64,000 bases of DNA from Voacanga thouarsii (taxonomy: Eukaryota > Streptophyta > Magnoliopsida > Gentianales > Apocynaceae), in the NCBI GenBank assembly GCA_026120185.1, contig JANUWF010001050.1, forward strand, positions 558,001 through 622,000, given 5' to 3'. Made by a program: the position numbers and the translations under genes. How positions within the stretch are numbered: position 1 is the first letter of the stretch; each line of letters opens with the position of its first letter. Shown one piece after another: positions 34,485 through 46,901 of this stretch. The notes beneath the pieces were generated by a model, which was not told the origin of the DNA, searched no databases, and worked only from the letters and a program-made list of their open reading frames with translations.

Positions 34485-37400
34485 TGATAGGGGCTAAAAT
34501 CATTATCTATTTTCTAGTTATTAGAGGTTGTTTTGTGATACATTTGATGTAGTAACTAAGCATATTCCTTCATATTTGATATTTTATCTTTGGAAATGTA
34601 TTTTGGTATTTTTATGTAGATTAAACCAACAAAAAAGGTAAAAATTGACGCCAGGTAGAGCCGGCCGTGCACAGCACAACAACCACCAGCCTAAGACTGA
34701 AATGGAGTTGAAAAATAGAGAAAAACAAAGTAATGTCAGGGCGCGACCAAAGCACGACCGATGAGGCCCTAGGATGTACAGAGGCGACAAATTTTCTTTT
34801 TTGCACATGGATTTAGAAATATCCTAAGAGTTTTGGTATTTTCTAACTTGTACTCGGCCTAGAACTCTTAGGGGACGATTTTTGGCATCATGGGAGCTAT
34901 TAAAGCAAGGAAAATACAAGAAAAACACATGAATCTAATGAGCAAAATCTGAAATCAATCATTAAAGAGGGGATTCATCACTTAAGGGGTATTGTTTAAG
35001 AAGGTCTTTAAGGAAGAAGATGTAAGTATCTCATGCAAAAAAAATAGGTTTGCGTAGCGGAAGATTTAAGAGATACCAAAACCAGAATTTGTAAGGTATG
35101 AATAACAGAAAGCAAGAAGAGTAATATACCTTCTCAGTGTGGCGCCGTAAAACAAAATTTTTAGTCAAATACTAAGGCATGATCCAAAATCTGACAGCAA
35201 CCTTTTGAGAACGGTTTCTCAATATAGATAGTTCAACACCGCGCAGATGTCTTGCTAATTTAATCTCAGTATGAGATTAACTCCAATAGTATCCTGTATC
35301 CACATGAGGTATATTCTCAAGGAAACAAAAAATTTCTCTGCTAGGAGAATTTCTTAGCGGTTAGGGTATCTTTTGTGGAAGAGAAGAAAATGTGTGTATC
35401 AAAATCAGAGAGAACAATTTTTCTCTATGTATCTTTAAGATAAAACAACCATGACATATTCTAAGGAAAAAAATCCTAGAAATAACGCCGACACAACGCT
35501 CTGTGAATTCTAATTAAATTAGAATTCATTAAATTGTAATTGAAACCTACAAGTTCTCATAATTATAATTTGGCCTAAAAATTATAACTAATTATAATTT
35601 AGCCCATATAACTTCTACTTCTTACAACTAACCCCATAATGTTATCAAACAATATCTTACGTACATAATTCTCTATTATGTGTAATCTATTAGGTTTTCC
35701 AATATATTTATGAATTAATCCAAAAGTCTTTGAGATTAATAATTCTTAATAATTTAGAATTAACCTATTAATTCTAATCAGGATTGGTGTATTAAATAAT
35801 CAATTAATAAACCCATATTCAGTAGATCATAAGCAGTATTTAGCAACATATCATAACCACCCGAGAGTCTAGGAAATCCAGTGGTTTGACATGAACCCTT
35901 CAATAACAAATTACAGTACAATAAACTCATTTCATCATACAATATCTTATTCGATTTGAAGTATGGAATTAGTGCCAACTCCCTTAAGAATATATATTAA
36001 TTCTGGCATGAATATATCAATACTTGTACTAAAAATTCACTACTCTACATGTGTATCAATTGGAATTGTTTCCAATACACAATCACCTTGTCTAATGATT
36101 TCACAAGTAGTAATTCCTACAAGTGGCCGTGAGATATTCACCCATACTATTAGGAGTGGTGAATCCTTTATTGACCATCTTAACTACTTTCGTTTAACTT
36201 ACATTGTACCCAAGATCCATCTCATAGACGGCCCTCGATCTGGCTTTAAATATTGGAATCAAAGTACAATGCTCAACAAACAAAGTATCTTGGAGATCTC
36301 AAGTCTAAGGATACTTGCATGTTTGCTATAACGAGATTCTATCACGGGTACTAAATAGTTATCCATGTGATTATCTCATAGTCAGGTCATCCAATATACT
36401 TGTTTTATTAATAAGCATTCACATATTAACTTTAAGTATCACAACACTCACGAATGTGAGAACCACCGCCTGATCAAATCAAGAAGTCTAACACGTACTA
36501 GTCTTAACTTATTAATGAAGTCTTATTTCATTAATACTATGTCTAGGGGTTATTTAAATACTAACACTATACAGTATAATAGGAATCTCACATCATAATC
36601 TCTATCATGATTTTCTTAACACAGTGTTGTATTAGGGACTTTATCTAATAGTTATTTTACATGAAAGTAAAGAAAACAAACTGAAAGATAAATAATTCCT
36701 TATATTATAAAACAAATGTGTCATATACAAAGTACAAGTGATTGCCTCTAGGGCACAACACTAACAAAATAAGGGAGCTTATCTATAAGTTCTTTCTTTT
36801 ACATTTGTTTTCTTTTTCTAGAACAATGATGTGATCAATATTTTCATTATAATTTGATATTATTTTGGGATTCATGATTTTTGAGTTAATTTAGTCTTTT
36901 GATCAATTGATTATTATTGATTGATTTTTCTTGTTAACTTGCTTGCAAAAGAGGTAGATAGTGGTTTTAATTTAATTAATTTTATATTTGTTATCTCTTA
37001 ACTTACTTGCAAAAAGGGTTAATTGTTAAGAATTTGCGTAATCAAAGATTAGTTGATGATTACTAGAATATAAAGTCACTGGTTAATTTCATACTTAAAT
37101 TACCTAGAATATAGAGGTTTATATGAGGATTAATTTTAATGCGCCTTTTGGATAAATTAGTTGAGACAGAATATGTTCACTAATTTAGCTAAAGGGCAGT
37201 GATTCCATGGATTGCAAACGAAGTGGATCTATTTGAATTTCTTTATGATGCCAAAATAATAATTGATTGTGATAATTGTTATTAATTATTAATTGCCAAA
37301 ATAATTAATTGCCATGTCTTTGAGAATATTTATCTAAGTGCATATTTTTTCATCAGTTATATATTTTTCTTTATGTTCTTTTTTATTCTTTTATCACTTT

Positions 37401-37601
37401 ATTGTGTTGGTTAAATAATGAATGAAAAGTAACTAATGATAGTTGTTCCTAGAGGATTGATACTCATTAATTCCCTGTACTATACTTGCGATGAATATAC
37501 TTACTCATATGTGTAATTTGAGAATTAATATTTTAATTAAAACTCGATTAGGGATGGATTTAAAATTATATGATTTTTATACACCCAAATCTTACGCATC
37601 A
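34485..37601 (+). repeat. 3' LTR of element B, interrupted
   Basis: It starts TGATAGGGGCTAAAATCATT and ends CTTACGCATCA. It is split at 35,020/36,767 by a solo copia LTR. The uninterrupted equivalent is at about 28,055 in the 5' LTR (GGAAGAAGAAGGGGGCTTG). Confidence 0.9.
35021..36766 (-). mobile_element. Solo Ty1/copia LTR in the 3' LTR of element B
   Basis: A 1,746-bp LTR (minus strand TGTTAGTGTTGTGCCCTAGA to GATACTTACA) with no internal domain, from the same family as 1-672. The site is confirmed by the uninterrupted paralogous LTR. The flanking 5-mers are GAAGA and AAATA; two differences mean the target duplication is either mutated or lost. Confidence 0.85.
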
Positions 37602-38190
37602 CATCTATAAAAATAACATACTTAGAAAATTGATTGACAACAATAAAGATAGAAGCCATCCCATTTACCTTGGGCAAACAAAAAATGAAGTCCATAGAAA
37701 TGGACCGCCAAGGCCGATTTGGTATAGGCAGGGGCTATAAAAGCCAACCTTCCTTCTTTCTTTCCAACTTATCTTACTGGCCAACCAAGCAAGTTTTCAC
37801 ATAGGCTTCCACATCGTCCACCATCCGGGGCCAACAAAACGGACGAGATAACAAGGCATTTCTATGTTCAACTCCTGGATGACCAACCTATGGAGTGTCG
37901 TGCGTCTCATTCAGGAATTGCCTCCTTAAAGTTCCTGCTGGCACATAGATCCAATTTCCTGTGGCTCGAAACAACCTATCTTCTAGCCAATAACGATGGA
38001 TTGAACCTTCACCAACTTGTTTCACCAAACGCTGGTAAACAAAATCATTCTTGGGCTTTTCTTTGACTTTAGCTAGGAAGTCTGCCTCAATAAGGGAAAT
38101 GGAGGCCACATACTCATCAACACTTTTCCGGCTAAGAGCATCAGCAACAAGGTTTTCCATTCCTGCCTTGTGCACCCACTTAAAGTCAAA
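37602..38190 (-). pseudogene. Element C RNase H end and integrase N-terminal half
   Basis: On the minus strand, GMENLVADALSRK (the tail of RNase H) is followed by the integrase N-terminal region (VPAGTLRRQFLNETHDTP, the last part of the HHCC zinc domain) and the first catalytic Asp in [13 protein letters not shown] with [14 protein letters not shown] near the junction at 37,602. The second half resumes at 27,489. Joining the flanks restores the frame across the insertion point. Confidence 0.85.
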
Positions 38191-39304
38191 CTTAGCTAGA
38201 AACTCTTGCCATCTTACTTGCTTTAGGGGTCAGCTTCTTCTGGGTCTTAAAATAAGTATTTACCACATTGTCCGTCGCTACAATGAATCTTGTACAGAGC
38301 AAGTAGTGCCTCTAAATTTACAAATAATGCACAATAGTTGTAATTTCTTTCTTATGGATACCATACATTTGCTCACAGCCTTTCAACTTCTGACTTTCAA
38401 ATGCAATGGGATGCTTGTTCTGCACTAGCACCCTACCAATAGCATGACCCGAAGCATTAGTATGCACCTCAAATGGTTGGCTAAAATCTAGCAAGGCCAG
38501 GACCAGCTCAGAAGCAACAGCTTCCTTCAGCACCTAAAATTTTGCTTCACAATCAGCATTCTAGTCCCATATTTGGTTCTTTTTAAGCAAATATGTTAAA
38601 GGGGCCGCCAACTTAGAATGAGGCATTTGATAAATCGTCTGTAATAGTTGGCCAAACCCAAAAACGATCTCAATTCTGGCACTTTCGTCGGGGTAGTCCA
38701 ACCAATGATTGCAGCCATATTCTTGTAGTCCATCTAAATCTTCCCTTGACTAATTACATGGCCAAGGAAAGTAATCTCTTCCCTACAGAACTCATACTTT
38801 TCCTTCTTTATATATAATTTATGTTTCCTAAGTCGTTGGGAATACAAGTTTTAAATATAACAAGTGTTTGTCTAGGGAATCATTGTAGATTATAATGCCA
38901 TCTAGATAAATGACAACAAACTTAGCTAAGTAATCATATAGGATATCACTCATAAGATTACAGAATGTCGTAGGAGCATTCATAAGACCAAATGGCCTCA
39001 CTAAGAACTCATATGAACCATAACGAGTCACAACTGTCGTCTTAGCCTTATCCCCCTTAGCAATTCGAGCCTACCAATAGCTTGATCGAAGGTTGATCTT
39101 GGTAAAGTACCTGGCTTTGGCAAGACAATCAAACAAGTCAGAGACATTAGGAATAGGATATTTATTCTTTATCATCAATTTGTTCAAGGCTCTATAGTCC
39201 ACACAAAACCATAATGTTCCATCTACCTTTTTTTGAAAGATAGTTGGGGCACCATAAGGAGCTTTGGAAGGCTTCATAAGTCCACTTTCAATCAGCTCAC
39301 CCAA
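38191..39304 (-). pseudogene. Element C reverse transcriptase and RNase H
   Basis: The RT reads GLMKPSKAPYGAPTIFQKKV, CVDYRALNKLMIKNKYPIP, ARYFTKINLRSSYW, and FLVRPFGLMNAPTTFCNLM followed by VVIYLDGIII. Two catalytic aspartates are lost: FTKLDL became FTKINL and Y-L-D-D became Y-L-D-G. RNase H (38,318-38,533) reads PFEVHTNASGHAIGRVLVQ, where the first Asp (normally TDAS) is Asn. Stops near 39,067 and 38,825 break the frame. Confidence 0.9.
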
Positions 39305-39979
39305 CTATCTTCTTAATTCAACTAACTCTGTAGGGGACATTTGGTATGGAGCTTGAGCCGGGGGTGTAGCTCTAGGAACAAGGTTAATTTTATGATCAGT
39401 TGCCCCTTTGGGAGGTAACTTTTTTGGCAGATTGGATGGCATGATGTCTGTATACTCATCCACCACCTCTGCCACAACATCTGGTACCTCCTGGTACATA
39501 TCAGGCTTGACTTGCGCCACAGCAACTAGCCAAGTTATTTCACCACATCTCAACCTATCCTTGAGTTGCATAGTTAACAACAACCCTTTTTCTTTGTTGG
39601 TCTTATCAGATTGGTCAACAAAAGTGCCATGCACGAAATTAGGGTTTGTCTCATCACAAATCGTAATCCCACTCAAATAAGTTATAACAGAGGCTTTAGC
39701 AGAAAAGAGGAAGTCCATCCCCAAAATTACATCAAAATTATCAAGAAGGATATAAGTGACGTTATATTTACTTTTCCACGAGCCAATAGTAAAGGACACA
39801 TTCGTTGTACCCTTGACTGGCCTAGCCTCAGAATTCACTGCCTTCATTCGCAAGGGGCTTTCTACTATTTCCACCCTCAGTTTAGGTATCACCCTTTCCG
39901 ACACGAAATTGTGAGTAGCATCACTACATACCATTACCTTCACAGAGACTTGGTTCACTAACGCATCCATATACAACAA
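39305..39979 (-). pseudogene. Element C protease and linker
   Basis: The open frame reads ALVNQVSVKVMVCSDATHNF, then VILGMDFLFSAKA. The active site D-S-G-A-T-H is changed to C-S-D-A-T-H, so the catalytic Asp is missing. The C-terminal part is the linker into RT (DIMPSNLPKKLPPKGATDHK). Confidence 0.9.
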
Positions 39980-41231
39980 TCCATACTATTTTGGAGGGTC
40001 TACCCAAGTGGTGAGTGCATTTAGCAACTGTAAAGGATTTACATGAACTTGGGAATAAGCATTTGAACCATCACAACTGACATCACCAATAGAAGTGGTA
40101 TTCGCTTTGTTGAGCATCATAGCATTTAGCATTTCCTCACGACTAAGGTAATTTCGTGCAATATGGGGACCACCACAAATGAAGTAGCCAAAACTAGCCT
40201 TCTTCTTAGCCTGCTCACGTTTGGACATTTAGCCTGGGTCTCCGCCTTCTTTTTGAATTTCTCATTCTTGGCCTTAGCTTGATCTTTCTTAAAGGCCTTT
40301 TTCTTGTCCACATGGATATTGGCAGTAGTAGTAGTTTTGAACTCTGCTAACAAATTTGCCATAACGATGGCCTGGGCTACATCTTTCACCCCTTGCCTTT
40401 TTAGTTCCGTCTGTGCCCAAGGCTGTAGTCCTGCTATAAAATTAAACAACTTGTCCTTCTCGGACATTTTAGTCACATCCAACAATAATGCACTGAATTT
40501 TTTAACATAGTCATGAATCATACTTGAGTGTTTCAATTTTCATAAGGACTAAAGAGCCAACCAGGAAGTATTGGAGGGAAGGAATTGCTCCTTCAACTCG
40601 TCCTTCAGGTTATCCCATGTCTCGAATTTATGTTGTCCTACACATGCCTCTGAAACAGGGTCTTCCACCACAAATTTGCATCACCCGTCATGTACATTCT
40701 CGTTTTGGACACCTTCTCGTCATCCGGAATATGGGCAGCTTTGAAGTACTGCTCCATGTCCCAAATGAAGTTTTCTAACTCATTGGCACTATGAGCACCA
40801 CCAAACGAAGTAGGCTCACGGACTTTGATTTTTTGCGCCATCAGGCCACTACTAGCACTGGTTGTCTTAAAACTTTGTTGAGAACAACTACTCACACTCA
40901 ATTGTTTGAGGAGGACAACGTCGCAGTTGATTTCGTTTACCTGGTTCGTAAGTAGTATCAAGTCCTTACCAGGTTATGATTCTTCTGATCTAAGCTAATC
41001 TGGGCCTCCTTAAACCGTTGGTTTATAGCATCAAGGGACTCTGAAATCTTCCTTATTCGCACCATTAGGGACAAGCCACTATCGTTGTCTGGAGCATCCA
41101 CATAATCCTCCAGACTAGCCAAGTGTTCTTGGACAGTATAAGGGTTAGGAACAGAAGTAGTAGAACGAGTCTCGGGAGCTATCACCCACCTCAAATCAGC
41201 AACGAGCCAACCAGACTATGATACAAAAAAT
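39980..41231 (-). pseudogene. Element C gag
   Basis: From about 41,194 the minus strand reads a Gag with a coiled N-terminus, the REPTSFGGAHSANELENFIW region, MTGDANLWWK, and a retrotransposon-gag core (DYVKKFSALLLDVTKMSEKD, then FIAGLQPWAQTELKR). A Lys-rich tail and a degraded zinc knuckle (CGGPHIARN) follow. Stops occur near 40,540 and 40,228. The primer-binding site lies next to the LTR (minus strand GTATCATAGTCTGG, 41,208-41,222). Confidence 0.85.
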
Positions 41232-41786
41232 TGTCATAGAGTTAATCTCGGGCACCAAATTGAACTCTGCATACTAACACTAGCCAACAAGACTAGTTAG
41301 CCTTTCCCACGTTTTAGAAGTGAACTCATAAGGAACAAATATAAAATATGAAAACCAGCACGAAAGTAAAGGAACACATGAGAAATACAGCCAAAAAGGC
41401 CAACCTTGCATTCACCATAGGGCTTACAAGGAAACAATACAACAATGCTAGCAGACTTAGTTCCTACTCTCACTAGTCTAGCCAAGCCAAAGAATACAAG
41501 TATTTATAGACAAAGGATGAGTTGGTTACACCCCAACCAACATAAGGAAACTGCCCACTATCCCACCAACTCGTGATTTGGAACATGCTAACTTCGCGGG
41601 TGCCATGTTAGAAAGAGCCATGTTGGCGATCTGGGTCTTGCACGTTTGGTAACTGTCATCTGACTTGGCAATCCTGTCCAACTAGCCAACTAAGCCATGT
41701 CTGCCTTAACTGCCCACGAGCTAAGGAGCTAATCGGAGCCACGTACATGCCACTGTCCCACCTCTAGCATATACTAAACCCACAAT
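41232..41786 (-). repeat. 5' LTR of element C, truncated by CACTA-2
   Basis: It starts TGTCATAGAGTTAATCTCGG and matches the left LTR to ACCCACA, where CACTA-2 begins. About 30 bases of the LTR are missing and must lie beyond the right edge of the window. Confidence 0.88.
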
Positions 41787-41799
41787 CACTACACGAAAG

Positions 41800-43490
41800 T
41801 TAGCAAATTGCGATGGATTTTTGCGACGGATAAAATCCGTTGCAAATTTGTGACGGCTCACCGACGAAAAAAGGGCTAAGGAATCTTGTTGACCAACTCT
41901 CACAAATTTGTTGCTGATTAGTGACACATTAGCAACGAAAATTATTTAAGGTGGATTTGTAACGGATTTAAAGATGCCGTCGCAAATCCCTCGCAACAAT
42001 TGCGAGGGATTTGCGATGGAAATTATTTTAAAAAAAAAATTAAAGCAAAAAATTAAAAAATTGTGAGGGATTTGCGACGAAAATTATTTTTTAAAAAAAT
42101 TGAAGCAAAAAATTAAAAAATACTTGCTCTAGCTAATCCATTGCAAACTTAGCGACGGATTTGCGACGAAAATTATTTGAGGTGGATTTGCGACGGATTT
42201 AAAGACGACGTCGCAAATCCCTTGCAACAATTGCGAGGGATTTGTGACGGAAATTATTTTTTTAAAAAAAATTGAAGCAAAAAATTAAAAAATACTTGCT
42301 CTAGCTAATCTGTCGCAAACTTAGAGATGGATTTACGATGGAAATTATTTAAGGTGGATTTGCGACGGATTTAAAGATGTCGTCGCAAATCCCTCCTAAC
42401 AATTGCGAGAGATTTGCGACGGAAATTATTTTTTTAAAAAAAAATTGAAGCAAAAAATTAAAAAGTACTTGCTCTAGCTAATTCGTCATAAACTATATTA
42501 CGGATTTACGATGGAATATTTTATAAAAAAATTTGAAAAAGAAAATACCATTTATGAAAATACTTGCAGCGGAATTACAACGGCATGCCATTGAGAGGGA
42601 TTTGCGACGGATTTTTATTTTTTGATAAAAAGTGTTGCTCTAGCTAATCCATCGCAAATCTACTATGGATTTGCGACAGAATATTTTATAAACAAAATTG
42701 AAAAGAAATATACCCAATTATGAAAATATTTGCAGCAAGCCATCGCGAATCCCTCTCAAAATTGAGAGGGATTTGCGACGGATTTTTGTTTTTGGAAAAA
42801 AAATGAATTAAAAAAATAAAAAGTGTTGCTCTAGCTAATCCGTCGCAAATCTACTACGGATTTGCAACAGAATATTTTATAAAAAAAATTGAAAAGAAAA
42901 ATACCCAATTATGAAAATATTCGCAGCAAGCTGTTGTGAATCCCTCTCAAAATTGAGAGGGATTTGTGATGGATTTTTGTTTTTGAAAAAAATGAATTAA
43001 AAAAATAAAAAGTGTTGCTCTATCTAATCCGTTGCAAATCTACTATGGATTTGAGATGGAATATTTTATAAAAAAATAAAAAAAGAAAGTACTGATTTAG
43101 GAAAATAGGTGCGACGGTCCGTAGAATGTTAGTGCAAATCCCTTGTAATATTGTGAGGGATTTGCGACGGATTTTTTTTTTTTTGTGGAAAAAATGAAGT
43201 AAAAAAAATAAAAAAGTGTTCGCTCTAGCTAATTCGTTGCAATTTCTACTATGGATTTGCGACGGAATATTTAACAGAAAAATTCGAAAAGGGAATTAAT
43301 TAAGTGAAAAGTATTTGCAGCGGATTTGCGATGGCTTATAGTAAGCCGTCGCAAATTCCTCTCAATTCTACAAGGGATTTGCGATAAGGAATTTGCGATG
43401 GATTGGTGTTTTAAAAAAGGTTCTTACTCTAGAAAATCTGTTGCAAATCTACTATAGATTTGCAACAGATTGGTGTTTATTGCTTTAAAT
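41800..43490. repeat. Left subterminal array of CACTA-2
   Basis: About eight degenerate units of 165-210 bp. Each has CTCTAGCTAATCCGTCGCAAA, then GCGACGGATTTGCGACGGAA, an A-rich stretch, and GAGGGATTTGCGACGG. The GCTCTAGCTAAT block recurs near 42,125, 42,300, 42,470, 42,635, 42,830, 43,018 and 43,217. Direct and inverted copies of TTGCGACGG alternate, which could form hairpins. Confidence 0.85.
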
Positions 43491-43776
43491 AATTTCAATC
43501 TAAATACATTTAAAGTTACTTATTTATATGGCTTTTTTGTATAATTTTGTATACTATATACACATGAGTGTTCTTATCATGGAATATGTCCATGATTTTC
43601 TTACTAGTATTGCTTATTATAAAAAATATTCTTACATGTTCTTTATAGATAATTTTCTTAGAGTTAAAATATATATGGTTACTATGATAAGAACAACTTA
43701 CGTGTTTTATAAGTTGAGTAATAAGGAGTTTCATTAATTAATAAGAAAATTTCATTAATTATATGTGTGTGAGTGA

Positions 43777-43816
<40 letters not shown>

Positions 43817-43900
43817 TATATATATATACACACACATATATGAATATATGAATATATATATTTTTATATGTATATGAATATGTGTGTGTGTATATATATA
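43491..43900. other. CACTA-2 leader segment with microsatellites
   Basis: AT-rich; contains a (GT)n run at 43,783-43,812 and (TA)n/(CA)n runs up to the D insertion. The 31-bp sequence at 43,732-43,762 recurs exactly at 58,487-58,517 on the other side of element D. ORFs here are low-complexity. Confidence 0.5.
43783..43812. repeat. (GT)n microsatellite
   Basis: About 15 GT units. Confidence 0.9.
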
Positions 43901-43991
43901 TGTAGATGACAAATTTTAAATCTGTAAATAAGACAAGAAAAATATCGAAAAATATCGAAACTTACAAAATGTTTAGTAAATATGAAAAGTG
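43901..43991 (-). repeat. 3' LTR of element D, remnant of about 90 bp
   Basis: It starts TGTAGATGACAAATTTTAAA and matches 57,359-57,438 (CTGTAAATAAGA, ACAAAAT.TTTAGTAAATATG). Homology stops at a CCCCCCCC/TTTTTTTT run at 43,992, so about 800 bp of the LTR are missing. Confidence 0.8.
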
Positions 43992-44106
43992 CCCCCCCCT
44001 TTTTTTTTAAAACTCAATCCTTTTTTTAACTATCTTTTTATTTATTATTATTAGTATTATTTTTTAAGCTAACTCTTTTTTTTTTTTTTTACTAGGTCCA
44101 ATTATA

Positions 44107-46901
44107 GTGCACTTCTCAAATTTGCGATCTTTTTCGGGCCAACAACTGCTAGTCATTCACGATTGCGGGAATGATTCAACTGAAGTAGGGACGACTTTGA
44201 CGATTTATGAGGCAAAGTCAGGCAAGTATGCGGGGCCCCTTCCAAAGGCGACACTCCAACGACTTGTGAAGAAATGGTCAACGGAAGTCAATTTCAAGGC
44301 ATGGATTCTTCTTTCCTCAAATCATCAACCTTAAGCTCATCCCAGTGTATTACCTTCACTTAGACGTTGAATGATTCAAAAGGAGACCCAATGGACCTTA
44401 CCACTCAACTTCTTGGGCGTGTTTCACTTTAGGGAGAGATATTGGGAGTGGGCACACGACGTTCTAAGTCGTTGCGAAGGACACTTACGATCTACAAAGA
44501 TCTATAAGGCTGTCTATGCATCACTTTTTACGTACGATTGCAACCCCACAGTTCTCAAAGCCTTTTGCGAAGCTTAGTGTCTTCTCACCAACACGTTTTT
44601 AACATCAACTGGTGAGATGTGCATTTCACTTTGGGACTCGCATGAACTTGGAGGCTTACTCATACTTGGAACTTACTACGATGAAGTTGTTCCTCATGCC
44701 GCGGAACTTACAGGTGTGGACCATGATGGCAAGCGATTCCTTCCAAGAAGTTGCGAACATCTCCTTCATGCATACCACTTGATCAAAAAGGACAATAACA
44801 ACTCTAGTGTCTCCATCAATAAGTGGCTCGACTTCTGGTTTAAAAGAGCAATAAAGTATACAGCGCCTCCTCCAAGGGAAGAAAGGAGATCACGCCCAAG
44901 TTTACTGATAATCCATGTGGAGTTATCCCACCTCATACTACATGGACATCTGAAGAAGAAGCTTTGTTTTCAAGGTTGGGCATTAGAAGCCACAATAGAG
45001 ATCAAACATTCCTTGCAGCAGTTTTATCATGTTGGCCTTGCGTCTTTGTCTTACCTAATGAAGAAGTAGACATCATTCGTCCAAATACCTTCAAAATGAC
45101 AAGTTTGATGGCGTACGAGGAACGAGTTAGTTTGGCTATTCTCGTCTTGATCAACATTTATAGAGGATTGAATCGTATTTCCAACTCTCAACATCCCAGT
45201 GAGGAGAAATATATCTTCCCAACTCACTATATATATGGATGGTTTGCACACTACTTCAAAACTCACTATGAAGTCTCTCAAGGCCTAAACAACCATCCCA
45301 TGGTGAGTTATTCTGGTGAAAGTAGCGAAAAGTACTTTAGTGAAGACGAAGCCCGCACGCGGATTTATAGAGGTGAGATTATTGTTTGGGCTACGAACAT
45401 TCTTATCAAGCACAAAAAGCATGACTTTGTTGATAATGAGGCAGCCCCTTTGGAGGAACAACTTTACTTCTTGAGCCTTCGTTCAAGTCTTCTAACTTTG
45501 CGGAAGGATGATCACTTCATCATTGATCATTGTAGCCCACATCGCTTTAGTTGCCATTTTGGATTCCTACAAGATATTCTAGGCTACTTTGAGTTTTCCA
45601 CCTGTAAGGCCGCCTTAATAGATGGCTTACGTCTTTGGGTAAGATGCATACTTCGCGAAACAATGGCCAAACTAATATTTTCAACCATTCCTTATAGCAT
45701 AAAGAAGCACTATACTCCAGAGTATTAAGCATGGTGGGAACAAATGTATGGAACCTTTCTTGAAGATCACATCTCGATATTGAATTCCCAAAAATCTATA
45801 TTTAAGAAAGTAGAACTTGCCTTACCTCGAGAAGAAACTTCATCAAGATACTATCACTCTCAATGCTTCAAAGGGGTTAGAAAATTCTTTAAGACATGAT
45901 AGACATTCTTCTTCGGATCATGACATAGTTATAGAGAAACTTTCATCATCTTCAAAATGAAAGGAGTTGAATCGCATTGAAGAAGCCAGTTCTAGTAGTA
46001 GAGACCGTTGTTGGAAGAGAACGAAGGCAGCAACTACAACTTTAAACCAAGAGTCTAAGGCTCAAGGGACCTTCAAGGACAAGGTAAACCTACTTTTCCC
46101 TTTTTATTTTTTTTATTCCTCTTTTCTTTTGCTATTCTACTTCATTAGGTGGACAATGTTGTAGCCATTGATAAGGATGCTTATTCTTAAGGCTCAATCA
46201 ATGATTCCCACTACTCAAAGCAAGATGGTTGCAAGGACATCTCTTACTCTCAACATGAGGATTTGACATCTAAAGTAGTAACTCATCAACATTGTTCAAC
46301 CATCTCTACCTTCCCAAGAGAGTCCCTACTGTCAAGTTACAAAAAGAAGTTTGTCAAGGAAGTATGGCAGTAATTTTATCAAAGAATTCGACAAACGCTT
46401 CTCGAGCAGATCTCTTCACTTGAGGATCAGGCTTGCTATATTCTTAAAGAATTGAGCAAGGATCCTATTGTCGACTTGTCCCCATTGGATAATTGCTTGA
46501 GTTCTTTCTTTGCTAGAGCGTGTGAATTTGACAATGCTAGATCCACCTCTTCAGAGAAAGCCTCAAAGGAGTCTCATGCAAAATTACTTTCTGCTGCTAG
46601 CCAACACTTAGGTGATGTTGAGGCTAAAAAGTGTGACCTCACAAGTCAAATTGAAGAAAGTAAGGTCAACTCACAACGAGTTAAAGCCAATATTACCGTT
46701 CTCAAAAAGGAAGCTCAAACGTTTAAAGAAAGAGGATAAAAAACATTTAACTACTGTTAAGGAAAAGAAAAAGCAGCTTTTAGAAGTAGAGTCCACCTAC
46801 TTATCCCTCAAAGAAGAGCTTGCTTCACTTCAAAACGCCCCAAAAGCAAACGAAGAGGATGAAGCCAACTTGAAGAATATAAGAGAACATTTAGTGGTAA
46901 T
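44107..46901 (+). pseudogene. Plant mobile domain (PMD, aminotransferase-like) ORF, antisense in element D
   Basis: Consecutive plus-strand frames (44,107-44,334, 44,371-44,577, 44,617-45,069, 44,964-45,728, 45,967-46,164, 46,452-46,901) form one protein with a few frame breaks. The first third is the PMD: WEWAHDVLSRCEGHLRSTKI, YASLFTYDCNP, a GEMCISLWDSHELGG region, and ILGTYYDEVVPHAAELTGV. A middle region with WTSEEEALFSRLGIRSHNRD and WPCVFVLPNEEVDIIRP follows, then a Ser-rich linker and a C-terminal coiled coil (DVEAKKCDLTSQIEESK, then EVESTYLSLKEELASL). PMD proteins (MAIN/MAIL1 in Arabidopsis) act in transposon silencing, and PMD ORFs also occur inside MULEs and Tat-type gypsy elements. 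The frame continues at 50,445 after the solo LTR. Confidence 0.8.

Larger units (their letters stand above)
27490..37601 (+). mobile_element. Ty3/gypsy Athila-like element B
   Basis: A complete but dead plus-strand element: 5' LTR 27,490-28,868, tRNA-Asp-type primer site, eroded gag, protease, RT, RNase H, integrase, polypurine tract and 3' LTR 34,485-37,601 (net about 1.37 kb after removing a nested solo LTR). There is no convincing env-like ORF between integrase and the 3' LTR. It lies inside an integrase codon of element C. The right flank CATCT fits a target duplication; the left copy is degraded. By eye the LTRs differ at roughly one base in ten over the first 170 bp, so it is old. Confidence 0.9.
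21930..41786 (-). mobile_element. Ty3/gypsy chromovirus-type element C (host of the nested insertions)
   Basis: A minus-strand gypsy element: 5' LTR at right (41,232-41,786, then interrupted by CACTA-2), gag, protease, RT, RNase H, integrase, chromodomain, and 3' LTR at left (21,930-26,465, interrupted by CACTA-1). Without the insertions it would be about 5.6 kb, the normal size. Domain order and the C-terminal chromodomain place it among chromoviruses. Catalytic residues of protease and RT are changed, so it is dead. The left flanking 5-mer is CAAGG; its partner is outside the window. Confidence 0.85.

Noticed and set aside
41800..43490. CRISPR-like array of regularly spaced repeats
   Set aside because: Repeats are degenerate, present in both orientations and with no constant spacer length; they lie at the end of a CACTA element in plant nuclear DNA.
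43682..43912. ORF rich in THTHTH and IYIY
   Set aside because: It is a translation of GT and TA microsatellites.
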